A stretch of 64,000 nucleotides of DNA from Lunularia cruciata (Eukaryota; Streptophyta; Marchantiopsida; Lunulariales; Lunulariaceae): contig OX419762.1 in assembly GCA_948567375.1 (NCBI GenBank), forward strand, positions 41,397,034 to 41,461,033. The letters run 5' to 3'. A model generated the notes under the pieces. That model was not told where the DNA came from and made no database searches. It worked only from the letters and a program-made list of their open reading frames with translations. Positions 23,011 through 33,750 of this stretch are shown in pieces (within the stretch, counting starts at the first letter, position 1; each line of letters begins with the position of its first letter). The position numbers and the translations under genes were made by a program.

Positions 23011-24550
23011 ATATTGGCTACATTAGAATACATGATAGCTTTTGATTCTATCACATCTAGTGTTGTAATCACTTGTACATATATACATTCCACTTGCAAT
23101 TTCTCATTATTTTTGCACACTTTTGCACACTATAAATTGTATATATTTTTTATATTTATATTATATAATGTTTACATAATTAAAATATGTTATAAATTAA
23201 GATGAATTGTGTATTATATATAAAGCACCCACTCTCATATTTTGAATTTATAAACTATACATCATATATCTCACAAAATATATAAACTATACATTGTACA
23301 TCTAAGTTACCTAGTAGAGTATATATATATATATATCATGGAGATCCTAAACAATAATCCTTGAAAGTTCATTTTACTCTTACATTTGTATATACCTAAA
23401 AGATCTCTTTGAAATTTTCAAATATAATTACTTTATATAGTATATATTGAGATCCTAAACAACCATCCTTGAATTTTCATGTTACTCTCATGTTTATTAC
23501 ACCTTGAAAGACCTCTTTGAAATTTACTAATATACTAATATACTTTGCTTCTAACATGTGACTCCATTCCCACAAATAATTTGAAATGTTTAATCCAATC
23601 AAGCTACTTTGAACATTTCTAATCCCATCAAACTATTTATAACAAAATCTAATCTCTTCAACTATTTATAACTTAATCTAGTCCCATCAAACTATTTATA
23701 ACATAATTCAACTTATTAATTAATCTTACATTTAACATTTACATATATTATATTATAAAATATAAAACATAATTGAGCCTCTTTGTTAATCTACATATAT
23801 TACATTTTAAATTTTACATATATTATATTCTACACGTGTCACAATTTTATTTTTAATATGTCAAATCATTTATATTAAAGAAAAATTATATTATCATTTA
23901 CCTATCTATTGCCTCCCAAACAAACCTCTATTCAACCAAACAAGTAGGGGTTTTGACCAGAATGTAGACCAACTTGAACAACCCCCAACCAAACCAACTA
24001 AACTTGACCCATACCACGGCCTAGGTCAGAACTCACCAACTCACAAAGTGACACACCTAGAAGCAGATAAATGCTTTTGGGTTTGGAAATCCTACCCAAC
24101 ACCCTAAGCATGAGAGTTGCTATATCTTGTGGTTGGACCCCAAAATATTGGTTGTACCATAACCACCAAGTGCTCCATTCTTCAACCACCCCACTAGATC
24201 CAATTGAACCCCCAAAATGTGCAATGTACCCTTATTCAAAACTTTTCTTAATTGGAGTATCTCAAAGGAGCCTAAGGGTTTATTTCAAACGGCAAGGTTG
24301 TAGGTGGTGTATTTTGTTCCATATTCCACATTCCACATTGCTAAACTAGTAATATATTTTAACACATATAAATATAAACATGTAATAGAGTTTAACACCT
24401 ATCAATAGTTGTAAATAACTAGCAAGATGATCACAATGGCATAAACGTAATAGATGTAAATAGCACGATGAAAAATTTGGTGTAAACAATATATTGAAAA
24501 AATATATGTTATTTGGATCATCAAAAGAGTAACTTACAATTTTTTTTCTT
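23011..24550. other. AT-rich stretch without a recognisable gene
   Basis: It contains a short TA microsatellite (about 23319-23336) and repeated ATTTATAAC...AATCTAATCCCATCAAACTA-type phrases near 23610-23710, an irregular local repeat. No protein motif was found. Confidence 0.55.
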
Positions 24551-24574
24551 GAAACTTGGTGCAATTAAGCATTC

Positions 24575-26640
24575 CTATTCAAGTCATAAACACAAAATTG
24601 TACATGTGTCTAGATTGTGAATCAAAAACCAGAAGGAAATTGGTATCATTTGATGCGGTGGAGTCATTTGGCATTGGAAATTTTGGGTCATTTTTGGAGC
24701 TTCCATACATCCTACTAGGAATGCCATCTAATACACCTAGAATATTCAAAAAAAAATTTATTTCATCAGCTGATTTCCCTACTTGGGCCAACTCCATTGT
24801 CATCAAATGAAATCACTTTGATTTGGAACTACTCTTCTTTATTCTTAACCTTTCATCTTTTGATCTCATCTTCTTTGAAATGACTTTCTTTTCAAGCTCT
24901 ACTTTCATTTGCATCTCCCTATCTTCCATACTTGCTCTTCCTCTATTTCATTTGCTTTCACTTGCATCCTCTTCATTTTCTGAACTTGCTATGCTTCTTT
25001 TGCTTGCTATGCTTCAACTTGGATTTTTTCTTAGCTTCAAGTGATTCACTCTAGAGCTTTGTCTAATTTGATATATCTTGGGAAAAACTCAATAGTGTGG
25101 GGTCTAATTTCCATATACAAACATTTTTCTCTTCCTTGATTCTCCTTCTTGCCCTTTCTCACCCGCTTCCTTTGCATCTCTTGCACCCAACTCCTCATTT
25201 TCAGTAGTAGCATGTACATGCACATTCTCCTCATTCAAAAATGATGGTGGAACATGATTACAATGAACATGAAAATAATTAGAATGCAATTGGGATAGGT
25301 TAGGATCAAGTGCTTGGGATTGTTGAGACAAATGCTCATATGGTGAGGGGTTAGTCACATGGGATCTACTCTCATCTCCCACAAAATCTCTTGTATTTTC
25401 ATCTTGCCAGAATGGTTGGGTGCATTGAATTACACAAGGAATGGTATATGATTATATACTAGTATCGGATGACAACGGAGTTCCCTATATGCAATACTCA
25501 TTGTCTATAAATAAGCTTCTCATTTCAAGCTCAAGGCCTGGTGCTGCACAAATATTCAAAAGGTTTTCCACTCGTACCTCCATGATTACAAGGACCAAGG
25601 AAGATGTAAAAGACCGAGATCGAGGAGAGAAATAGGAAAATGGAAACTCACATTGGGATACTTGAATGTGGGAAAAATCCAAATGCCTAGCATGAGCTTT
25701 GGCTCTTGTATTTATAAGGATCATACAAGGCTCTTAAGAAGCTTCTCAAGAAGCTTCCTTGAGCCACTTTCTTGGAGTGCAAGCCAAGTTAATTGGGAAG
25801 CTTTTCAAGAAGCTTCTTTTTAGGAGCTGCTTACTTGGCATGCAAGCTAAGTTAGTTGGAAGCTTTTGGAAGCTATCTACTTGGAGTGCAAGCTAAGCTA
25901 GCCAAGAAACTTCCCATGAAGCTTCCTAGATACTTCTAGAATATTCTAGGCTAATTTATCTTATTTGTTATTTCATTAGTCCTACTAACTTCATCGCTAA
26001 ACTCCATATTATTACAGAAGATATGTTGGCTCTCTCCTCAAACATACCTTCTATTCTCTCATAATGGGATCAAATATGATTCAATGTATCATTTATTGTT
26101 CTCTACCCTTGTTTCATCTCTTTCTCTATCAAAACTTCTCCTATACACTTATCCTTCCAAGCTTGAGCATTCTTGTATTAACTCATTTACCTTGCACATT
26201 TTTTGTATAACCTTTCTCTTGTCATCAACTTAGAAATTCCTTTCCTAAAATACACAAGATAAGTGGCCATATAGCTAAAGGCGGTGCTCTTTAGTACTTG
26301 CCTCTTACTATTATCTCTATGCGTCTGCTTGAAATGTTTAGGGTGATCTAAATAATCTAAGATTTTAGCATAATGAGTACAACTTATTCTTAATCAAACA
26401 TCACCTCCTATTCCTTTGGTTCCCTTATCTGCTTCTCCTCTTGCAACTATCTTAGGCATGGAGGAAACCATCTACAATAGATTTTAACAACTAATTTCTT
26501 TGATCCAAGACCAATACTGAGCCAAGGAGAACCCACTGGGGTCATGAAAAGTTGTTCTCCCTCAACCTCAATGTATGTATATGTTTCCTCCATACTCATG
26601 TTAATTCTAAATCACACCGATAGACATACAGTTGGGTGAT
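24575..26640 (-). pseudogene. Unidentified minus-strand coding remnant, interrupted by a solo LTR
   Basis: Read on the minus strand, coding-like pieces line up across the solo LTR at 25605-26016. Before it are a piece near 26600-26450 and a lysine-rich piece near 26200-26100. After it come a 79-codon piece (25724-25485, starting inside the LTR), a 92-codon piece (25382-25104, hydrophilic, ending in GESRKRKMFVYGN) and a 75-codon piece (24806-24579). The last looks like a protein C-terminus. I do not recognise the family. A transposase-associated DNA-binding protein is possible but unproven. Confidence 0.35.
25605..26016 (-). mobile_element. Solo LTR of family B with perfect target duplication
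   Basis: 412 bp, TGTAAAAGACC to CTCCATATTATTACA, alignable to the B LTRs. It is flanked by GAAGA at 25600-25604 and 26017-26021, a perfect 5-bp duplication. The heat-shock-type triplet TTCTAGAATATTC survives at 25934-25946, but the four-unit motif has decayed. It arose by recombination between two LTRs of a former full element. Confidence 0.93.
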
Positions 26641-26649
26641 CAATAGTTA

Positions 26650-28840
26650 GTTGGGTTTAGAGTTCTAAGAATTTCTTCATATCACAATTTTTTGCTCCAA
26701 AGGTGGCACACATAACTTCACTCTTTCTGCCTTTGCCCTTCTTTTGGATTTGAATTTCATGTTTGTCCAAGCATTTAGCAATATCAACCAAACCTTGTGC
26801 CATGAAAATGAAATTTAATGTTGTATAACTTTCAAGTTTATCAATACTTAGTGAATGCACTATTCAAATCCTTCTAATTAAAATTCAAACCATTCTTGAG
26901 GATTCTTTATGTGATACATATAAAATACACATAGCAAGTTTTCCTCTTTCTTGGTGTTTGACATGTACCCATCTAATTATTAGCCATGATGATTTTCAAT
27001 TAATCTTACCCGTGATAGTTGTTAATTTCACCCATAATCCATTTACAAAATGTGTGGAAGGGGATCTTGAAATGTCTTAAAAATCAGCATCCTACCATTA
27101 ACTTTTGTATAGATGTTTCATATGAAAGGACCTCAAACTTTACAAGTACAAAGAAAAACCTATATGGGTAATGCTATAATGTAATAACTTTCCCATAACT
27201 TTTGAATTTGAGCACCATAATCAATGTTAAAGTCAATTAGGGTATTTAAAATTCATAGAAAATAATATTTTTTCCATTCTATGCATAAAAAAGTACCATA
27301 TGTAATGAGATTGGTCTTACACTAATTGAATACTTAGTATTGTATGTAATACATTTGGTTCTATGGCAAATATATGATAGCAAATTGATTTGGAAATGAA
27401 TACATTATTTGTTGTATTTAATCCATTGGATTGCATGGCTTAATTATTATAACAAGCTGAATTTGAAACAACTACCTTCTATGAGAAATGTGCAACATGT
27501 TCCCTTAAATATGTTTATATACTTGTATGTATATCAATAATTTCTACAACCTTATGCTTGAAAAGAAGGATTGTGTGTAGAATCTTAAAGGAGATATGGT
27601 ATTATTCACTTTATTTTATGAGTACTCTCTTCAAGGGGAGATTAAATCTAATATTACATATGACTTATGTTTGTGTGTCTCGATCATTTGATCATCCAAG
27701 GATAGTAAATGATATTAATTTACCTACCAATAAAGGTTGCATAATTGGCACTTGGTGTACTAGAAAATGAGCTTGAATGGACATAATACTTGGAGGAGAC
27801 ATATATAATTTAATTTGAATATCCATTCAAAGCATTATTTAGCATCTCTCATTCAGTATGCAATACCATTAGATAGACAAATTAACTACAAGTTAAAATT
27901 GGCTTGGTAATATCTTTAAAGGTATTATAAATGTTGGTCTAAGTAGATCATATAAAGGAGTCACCAAAAGAGGACTTACACTAATAGGATAGAAGTAAAA
28001 AATTCACCAAAAACTTTAGAGGCAATTTTGGAGGCCTGAACAAAAGAATTAGGCCTTGAAAGATGGACTTATTTTTTGCCTCCATGTTTGTGTTGTTCAG
28101 ATCTTTCCTACAATACCTCACCTGTATTGTTATGAGCTTCCTACACAAAGATTCTCAAAGATTCTCAAGTGTCAAACTTATTTGAAAAACCCAATAAGAC
28201 AAGGATCAACATGTCACCAATCCATGCAGCTAATCTAAGGGTGTGCCTCCCTTTGAAGTGATATTCTTTGTTATATAATAATGGCAAGATGCTCCTTAGG
28301 GCATCAAATTTGTCTAAGAGTTCTAATCTTGTGCATTTCTTGAGCTATTACAATGTATGGTTGTACACCAATAAAGTTCATGGAATACCTTATATATCCA
28401 TATTTTTATGATTGGTATCATCAATTACAATTAACTTCATGAACAATGATTAACAAGTAATAATAAAATATTGTATTTAATAAATTTTATTATACATATA
28501 TTTATTTTTTTATATGGAAGCATTATCTTACAGTAAAGTTTTTTACATAATAAAAATGCGTAAATTAATAAATTAAATGCATAAATTAATATAATTTTTT
28601 TATTAAAATTTATATTTCAATTGGAAATCATTATTATTATAGGTTTGAGATTGTAGAATTTATTTAATAGAGAAGAAAATATAATACTCATACATTTCAT
28701 CTATAATTTCCACTTATGCTTTTAGTAATATGCAATAAAAGAAATAAATTTGGAATAGTTGAGTAATATATATCAAAATTTATCATAATTGCAAGGCTTT
28801 GACAAGAGCTACATATGAGCTTATGAAATTATTTTTACCT
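26650..28840. other. AT-rich stretch without a recognisable gene
   Basis: Open frames are short and low in complexity. A minus-strand piece near 28250-28190 reads HTLRLAAWIGDM, faintly ankyrin-like, but stands alone. No other feature is seen. Confidence 0.5.
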
Positions 28841-28848
28841 TTAAAAAG

Positions 28849-29292
28849 AGGAATTTTCACAAATGGGTCATTTAAAAATTTTATTTGCAAAAATAGTCTA
28901 ATTCTTGAGAATGTGCAATTTCACTCAACGCCACAACTTCACCTTTCAATGCACTCTACTGTCTATGTCTCTCCTATACAACTTAGAACCTCAATGTCTT
29001 TAAATGCATTTGCCGCTTCTAAAACGTCAAACACAATGAATGAATTGTGCTTCTAGCTTAGCTTCTAAAACGCCCAACATGATGAATAAATTGTATGTTC
29101 AACACCATGGACAAATTGTGCTTCCGGCTTAGCCAAATATGCAGTGCACAACAGCTTCCCTTTATGTAGAGTTTAGCAAACCGGTTGCTTTCCCTCTTCC
29201 AAGGTTACAATGAACTGGATGAATTTTTTAATTGTGATCCACCTATTTTTACAAATAATTTATAAATGAGCCCATCTATGAAAAATTCCCCT
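28849..29292. mobile_element. Probable MITE with about 50-bp terminal inverted repeats
   Basis: The left end (AGGAATTTTCACAAATGGGT and on to GCAAAAATAGTC) is matched, inverted, by the right end, which reads AGGGGAATTTTTCATAGATG and on to GTAAAAATAGGT on the minus strand. The flanks TTTAAAAAG (28840-28848) and TCAAAAAAG (29293-29301) match at 8 of 9 positions. A 9-bp duplication would suit a Mutator-like origin. The interior has a short direct repeat (GCTTCTAAAACG twice, near 29012 and 29060) and no coding capacity. Confidence 0.6.
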
Positions 29293-29473
29293 TCAAAAAA
29301 GAGCATTTAAAGATATTTCTTGATTTTTTATAAAAAGAAGAGGATTGTAACTCTTATTGAATGGAATTGCTAAACTAAAAAGAAATTTAGCAATAATACG
29401 TTGACTTTGTAATTTAGAAGAAAAAGACAAATTTTACATTCTTAGATATATTAGCTTCTTCAAGGAGTACAAC

Positions 29474-29758
29474 TTAATTATTCATGGGCAGTTGAATTAT
29501 GCATTTCACTTTCTTTTCCTCCTTGCTGTAAGTGATGTGATCAGGAGCTTCATCTACTTCAATCAAATGATTCTTTTTTGGTAAGTTACTATAGTATATC
29601 GGTAGTAAAATAGGCATTGAGATTCCCATGCAAAACAAACATATTATCGAAGCTGTTGAGAGATGATTCTTGTACAAGATATATCTTGCATCTGAGAGTA
29701 ATTTTGGTGGTATTATAAGAATGTATAGAGGTGATATGTGCACTATACTAAAGATCAA
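29474..29758 (-). CDS. Hypothetical membrane-segment ORF (94 aa), doubtful
   Basis: The minus-strand frame has two hydrophobic stretches (near residues 1-17 and 35-56, for example ASIICLFCMGISMPILLPIY) followed by an acidic/basic tail ending VKCIIQLPMNN. It could be an old exon of a membrane protein, because the hydrophobic/hydrophilic pattern is unlike the surrounding AT-rich noise. No family is recognised, no splice partner can be shown, and chance is possible. Confidence 0.2.
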   Translation of the reverse strand: MIFSIVHISPLYILIIPPKLLSDARYILYKNHLSTASIICLFCMGISMPILLPIYYSNLPKKNHLIEVDEAPDHITYSKEEKKVKCIIQLPMNN

Positions 29759-29759
29759 G

Positions 29760-30845
29760 GAAGGCTCTCAAACTCTAGCAATAAAGGCTTCTTTCATAAT
29801 ACATCTATTATAAAAAGACATCTAAGTATTGACACTTGAAGAATACATGCATGATTTGTCTATTAATGGGATCTCTTGAGTATGTTACTAAATTTAGAAG
29901 GAGCACTAGATGAAGAAATTATCTTCTAGGCGACATAATAAATATTATAATTTATTTATTTATTACATTTATTATAGCCTATCTTTATTATCTTTGTAGT
30001 ATGTATTGGTGGTAATGACATTTTTACTATAACTCTTATAGGAAATATTAAAGTAAAAGAAACTATTATTGATCATGCCCATTGTTAACTAAAAGAGATA
30101 TCTATACTAATACCTATTTTAAAGAGAAGTCATATATTTCCTTCTAATGAAACGTTAGTGCAAAGAAATCAACATATGAAGAATATCACAAAGAAATCAA
30201 CATATGAAGAATAATGTGACACCTCCACATTATGAAGATTTCATAATCACAAAGAAATCAACATATGAAGAATAATGAGACACCTCTTGCTATGTAGATT
30301 TTCATGAAAGCAACATTTAGTTAATTATTTTATTTTTGGTAATTAATGATAAAAATGTATCAATATTTTAAATACATGATATATCTAATATTATTTATTT
30401 ATTAATTTCAAATATTACTATTAATATTAATATTTTTCTATAAGCAACTGAATCAAGTACATATTCTAGAAGAAAGATGAAATCTATGAAGTTGAAGTAA
30501 GTAAAATACTTATTTTATTGAGTTTTCAATTTCTCTTACTCTTGGTAAGTTTACACCTCCTAACCCTTATTTAGATGATAGATGCCTAAATATATGTTGG
30601 AGGAATATAAATCTTAAGATTGAATACATAATATATTCTATGTTTGTATACTTTTGTTGTAGAGATCATGTTATTCAGGCAAAATTGTTATACGTAGAAC
30701 ATAAAGATAAACTCTTATCATCCTATAAGGACTTGAATCCATCTTTATCAAAAATTCCATTAAAATTACACAAGAAGACAACTTCTAATAATGATTTGCT
30801 ATAATCATCAAGAAATCTAATGAGCAAACATCAAGAATATAAGAA
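29760..30845. other. AT-rich stretch without a recognisable gene
   Basis: Contains only a short tandem repeat (30150-30300). Nothing coding is seen. Confidence 0.6.
30150..30300. repeat. Irregular tandem repeat AAAGAAATCAACATATGAAG
   Basis: The 20-base phrase occurs three times (near 30160, 30190 and 30250). The last two are followed by AATAATG.GACACCTC, giving a unit of about 60 bases. Confidence 0.8.
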
Positions 30846-30849
30846 TAAT

Positions 30850-31385
30850 GGTGAGTATATATACATCACTACACAATATACATTAGTTTCAACATCATAC
30901 ACTATAGAAGCACAACTCATATAGAAAGTCACACATGAGCTCTAAAGTGCAAGAATAATAAGTTGATCACAACTCAAATAAGATCTCAAATCTGAACATT
31001 CAGTATACATTGCTAACAAGTCTCAATCACATTGTCAAGCCACAACCAGTCTAGTTAAGAGAATTAAGGCATGCATCTACTTATAGCAAAGAGTTGGAAG
31101 GGCTCATTATCAAGCAATTAGCTCTTTTGAGCTACATTTGAGGTATACTTTTGGAGTGGCCATGAACACAACTCTAATGGTGTATCTAGTGACTCATCCA
31201 ACAATGTAAATGGTGTAATCATAATTGGATAATTGCAATGGAGTGATCATAGACCTAATACCTTTTTTAGCCACCATTAAATAGTCACCAAACAACTATC
31301 AATAAACCTATGACTACCAAGACTAACACTCTAACGTCACAATAAACTAACTTTGGTGCTACAACTATTGTGACAATGAATTTTA
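30850..31385 (-). mobile_element. Inverted family A end (458-type unit plus 100-bp module)
   Basis: On the minus strand, 31385-30957 follows the order of the 3488-3945 unit (TTGTCAC..., ATGAGCC, GGTTGTGGCTTGACAATGTG, TTTGAGTTG). It runs directly into a copy of the 100-bp module at 30956-30850 (TGCACTTTAGAG... GAGTTGTGCTTCTATAGTG ... GATGTATATAT). The unit-to-module junction is the same as at 3945/3946. Confidence 0.7.
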
Positions 31386-31389
31386 AATC

Positions 31390-32154
31390 TTGACAGCAGA
31401 TTTTTACTTCAACTTATTATATCTTAAAATTTTATTTTATTTTAATCTAATTTTATACATCAATTTATACTCAATATTACATAACACTTTGAAGATTTAT
31501 TCATCCTCCAGAGTTAAAGTAGTATATACATCTAAGCATAAGAAAAGTGAAACTACTATTATTTTTTATTTGTTTCCTTGTAAATGTAAAAACTTAATAT
31601 TTCATAATATGTAGCTTATATTTTTAGTCTACAAAATTTTGATTCAATATATCATGCTGATTGAATTCATGACTTCTATCACCACATATATCATCTATAC
31701 ATGTATCTATACATGGATAGTGTGGTAGAAGTCTCAAATTCAACAAAAAACCATATTTGTTTGGTTTTCATCTTAAATCCAAGTAAGTCTTTTACTTTTT
31801 GGAATGTCTTTCATTATGATATATTGCATTATAAAAGAGATATTTAGAAACTCATGTAACCATTGAAGAAGAAGGAAAATATTATCAAATTTGTAGAGAC
31901 TTGTACAATTGACATAATACATACATACTTTAGAGTGATAAATGACACTTTTTCCGGTATAATTATAAAATCCCAAAGGCATATACAATGCAACATAGTA
32001 GATTGCCTAATAATAGGTTTATTGAAATAAAAATTCATTACATTTGTTAATAATATATTTTCAAATACTATATAATTTTCTCATTATTATGGTTTTTATA
32101 AATATTAATTACTAGGTAGTCTAACCTCAAAGAAATGCTTAAAGGTAAAATCTC

Positions 32155-32187
<33 letters not shown>

Positions 32188-32500
32188 TCTCTTATTGTAT
32201 TTATCTTGAAAATAGGTCTTTCACTTAGAATTAGAATTCCTTAAAAGTTTAGAAGTTTCTGACTAACATCTTATTTTTGTAATTTCCTAGTGACTTTTCA
32301 GATCATTGCAATCCATGATTATAAGAAAAAAAAAGAAATTCAGCAAAAATGACATCCCTTGAGATAAAATATAAAACAAATTAATTTATAATTAATTAAT
32401 TAATATTTTAATTTTGTCCCAATTACACCCCTGAAGCTTTTCAAGTATGAAGAAAACAGGAGTTGAAGTGCAAAATCAATTTCGGAAAACTTCTAACTAC
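31390..32500. other. AT-rich stretch without a recognisable gene, upstream of YLMG1
   Basis: It includes a TA microsatellite at about 32160-32187. No coding motif is seen. Confidence 0.6.
32160..32187. repeat. TA microsatellite
   Basis: About fourteen TA dinucleotides. Confidence 0.9.
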
Positions 32501-32524
32501 ATTAAAAACCTCTAACTACAAACC

Positions 32525-32531
32525 CTATAAA
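32525..32531 (+). promoter_or_regulatory. Possible TATA box for the YLMG1-like gene
   Basis: CTATAAA lies about 545 bases before the start codon, at the border of the AT-rich upstream region and the GC-richer gene island. The long implied 5' leader makes this tentative. Confidence 0.25.
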
Positions 32532-32959
32532 CAAACGAAGCTAACATAAATTACTAGTTTTGTTTGGGTTAATAATTTGCAACTCTATTAGTCTTGAAAG
32601 AAGAGCGATTCTGCTATTTACACCAAACGAGCAAGAAGAACGACAAAGGGTGACAGAATGATTTAAATTGGGCATCAACCACGTGGACGGGCACCGTGGA
32701 ACCTTGGTGGAACACGGTAGGGAGGTACAGTAGACGGAATGGCGATGAGTGACGTTAGAGAAGTACGGGAGCAGTGACGGGATTACTCCGGCGGTAACTG
32801 AATTAGCCTGTTTTACGTGCTCCTCGTTTTCCCATGGGGACTTCCGAAGTTACTAGAAAAACTAAAGAGCAATGTCCAAGTGTCGTTCGGCGATAACGAA
32901 ACCTATCCACTTACACTTACGGCGTTGAGTTTCTGGTGACCTCCCTTCGATTTCACTCC

Positions 32960-32992
32960 ATGTTTGTAGACCGGTGCTGCTTCTGCTGCTGA
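32960..32992 (+). promoter_or_regulatory. Upstream ORF (10 codons plus stop) in the YLMG1 leader
   Basis: ATG at 32960 opens a Cys-rich decapeptide ending at TGA 32990-32992, 80 bases before the main start. If transcribed it could reduce main-frame translation. The Cys run reflects a CTG/CTT repeat and may be incidental. Confidence 0.35.
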
Positions 32993-33072
32993 AGAGGGAG
33001 AGAGATAGTCACAGAGAAGAACATCACGTCGTGAAACGATTTGGCTTTTGTTTTAACGATTTGTTGCTGATC

Positions 33073-33750
33073 ATGGCTGTGGCGATGTCGATGGCGTCGT
33101 CCGTGTGTCTCGTACAGCCATCATCATCATCGCTGACGAATTCGAGAACAACTAAGGGAGTGAATCCGAAGAGGTTTGGCGGGGTTTTGGGTTCAGCGTC
33201 GATTCGCAGCACGAGGGTAGTAGGGAGAAAATGCTTGAGAGTTGTGGCATGTTTGGCGGATCAGCAGCAACCGAGTTTCTCCAGAGGTTTTTTCCTGGTG
33301 TTGGAGTCACTAGGGAGGAGCTTGAGCCAGATGGGCGAGAAAGTAGGGAATGTGATGCCGAAGTTTAAGCCACAGACTGAAGAAGAGATGCAACTGCTGA
33401 CTGCCTTGAAAGGAAGGATGGTTTTTGCGGCTGCACCACTATTTTTTGCTGCAATTTCTCAGTCTGCGCCTGTGAATACTCCTCTGACTGTTGTGGCCAG
33501 TGGAATGGCGAAGTGGTTGGAACTTTACAGTGGGGTTCTCATGGTACGAGTGCTTCTCAGTTGGTTTCCCAACATTCCCTGGGAAAGGCAACCCCTTCAA
33601 GCCATGAGGGACATGTGTGATCCTTACCTGAATTTGTTCAGGAATATCATTCCTCCCCTTTTCAACGCTCTTGACTTGAGCCCTATGTTGGCTTTCTTGG
33701 TTTTGGGAGTGCTGACCTCCATCTTGAATACCACAGTCCAGGCAGGCTAA
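33073..33750 (+). CDS. YLMG1: YlmG/YGGT family protein, chloroplast-targeted (YLMG1-like)
   Basis: A 225-residue protein. The start at 33073 (MAVAMSMASS) is the first in-frame ATG; the frame is open upstream to 32974, but without an ATG. Residues 1-60 are rich in Ser, Arg and Val with almost no acids and end RVVAC, as in a plastid transit peptide. Residues 116-130 are hydrophobic. The YGGT domain covers about 145-222, with MVRVLLSWFPNIPWERQPL (157-175), a CDPYLNLFRNIIPP core (182-195) and a second membrane segment (203-217). In plants YlmG proteins are thylakoid/envelope membrane proteins linked to nucleoid distribution; bacterial ylmG sits by the division gene cluster. No intron interrupts the frame. 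Length and motif order match the family. Which YLMG paralogue it is cannot be fixed here. Confidence 0.93.
   Translation: MAVAMSMASSVCLVQPSSSSLTNSRTTKGVNPKRFGGVLGSASIRSTRVVGRKCLRVVACLADQQQPSFSRGFFLVLESLGRSLSQMGEKVGNVMPKFKPQTEEEMQLLTALKGRMVFAAAPLFFAAISQSAPVNTPLTVVASGMAKWLELYSGVLMVRVLLSWFPNIPWERQPLQAMRDMCDPYLNLFRNIIPPLFNALDLSPMLAFLVLGVLTSILNTTVQAG

Noticed and set aside
28190..28250. A faint ankyrin-like phrase (HTLRLAAWIGDM) on the minus strand
   Set aside because: Only one short match, with no flanking repeat and no frame continuity.
30150..30300. Repeats considered as a CRISPR-like array
   Set aside because: Only three imperfect units of unequal spacing in a plant nuclear context; it is an ordinary tandem repeat.
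32974..33072. N-terminal extension of the YLMG1 frame
   Set aside because: The extra codons begin with GTG and are not preceded by an ATG in frame. They are 5' leader, and the transit peptide starts naturally at 33073.
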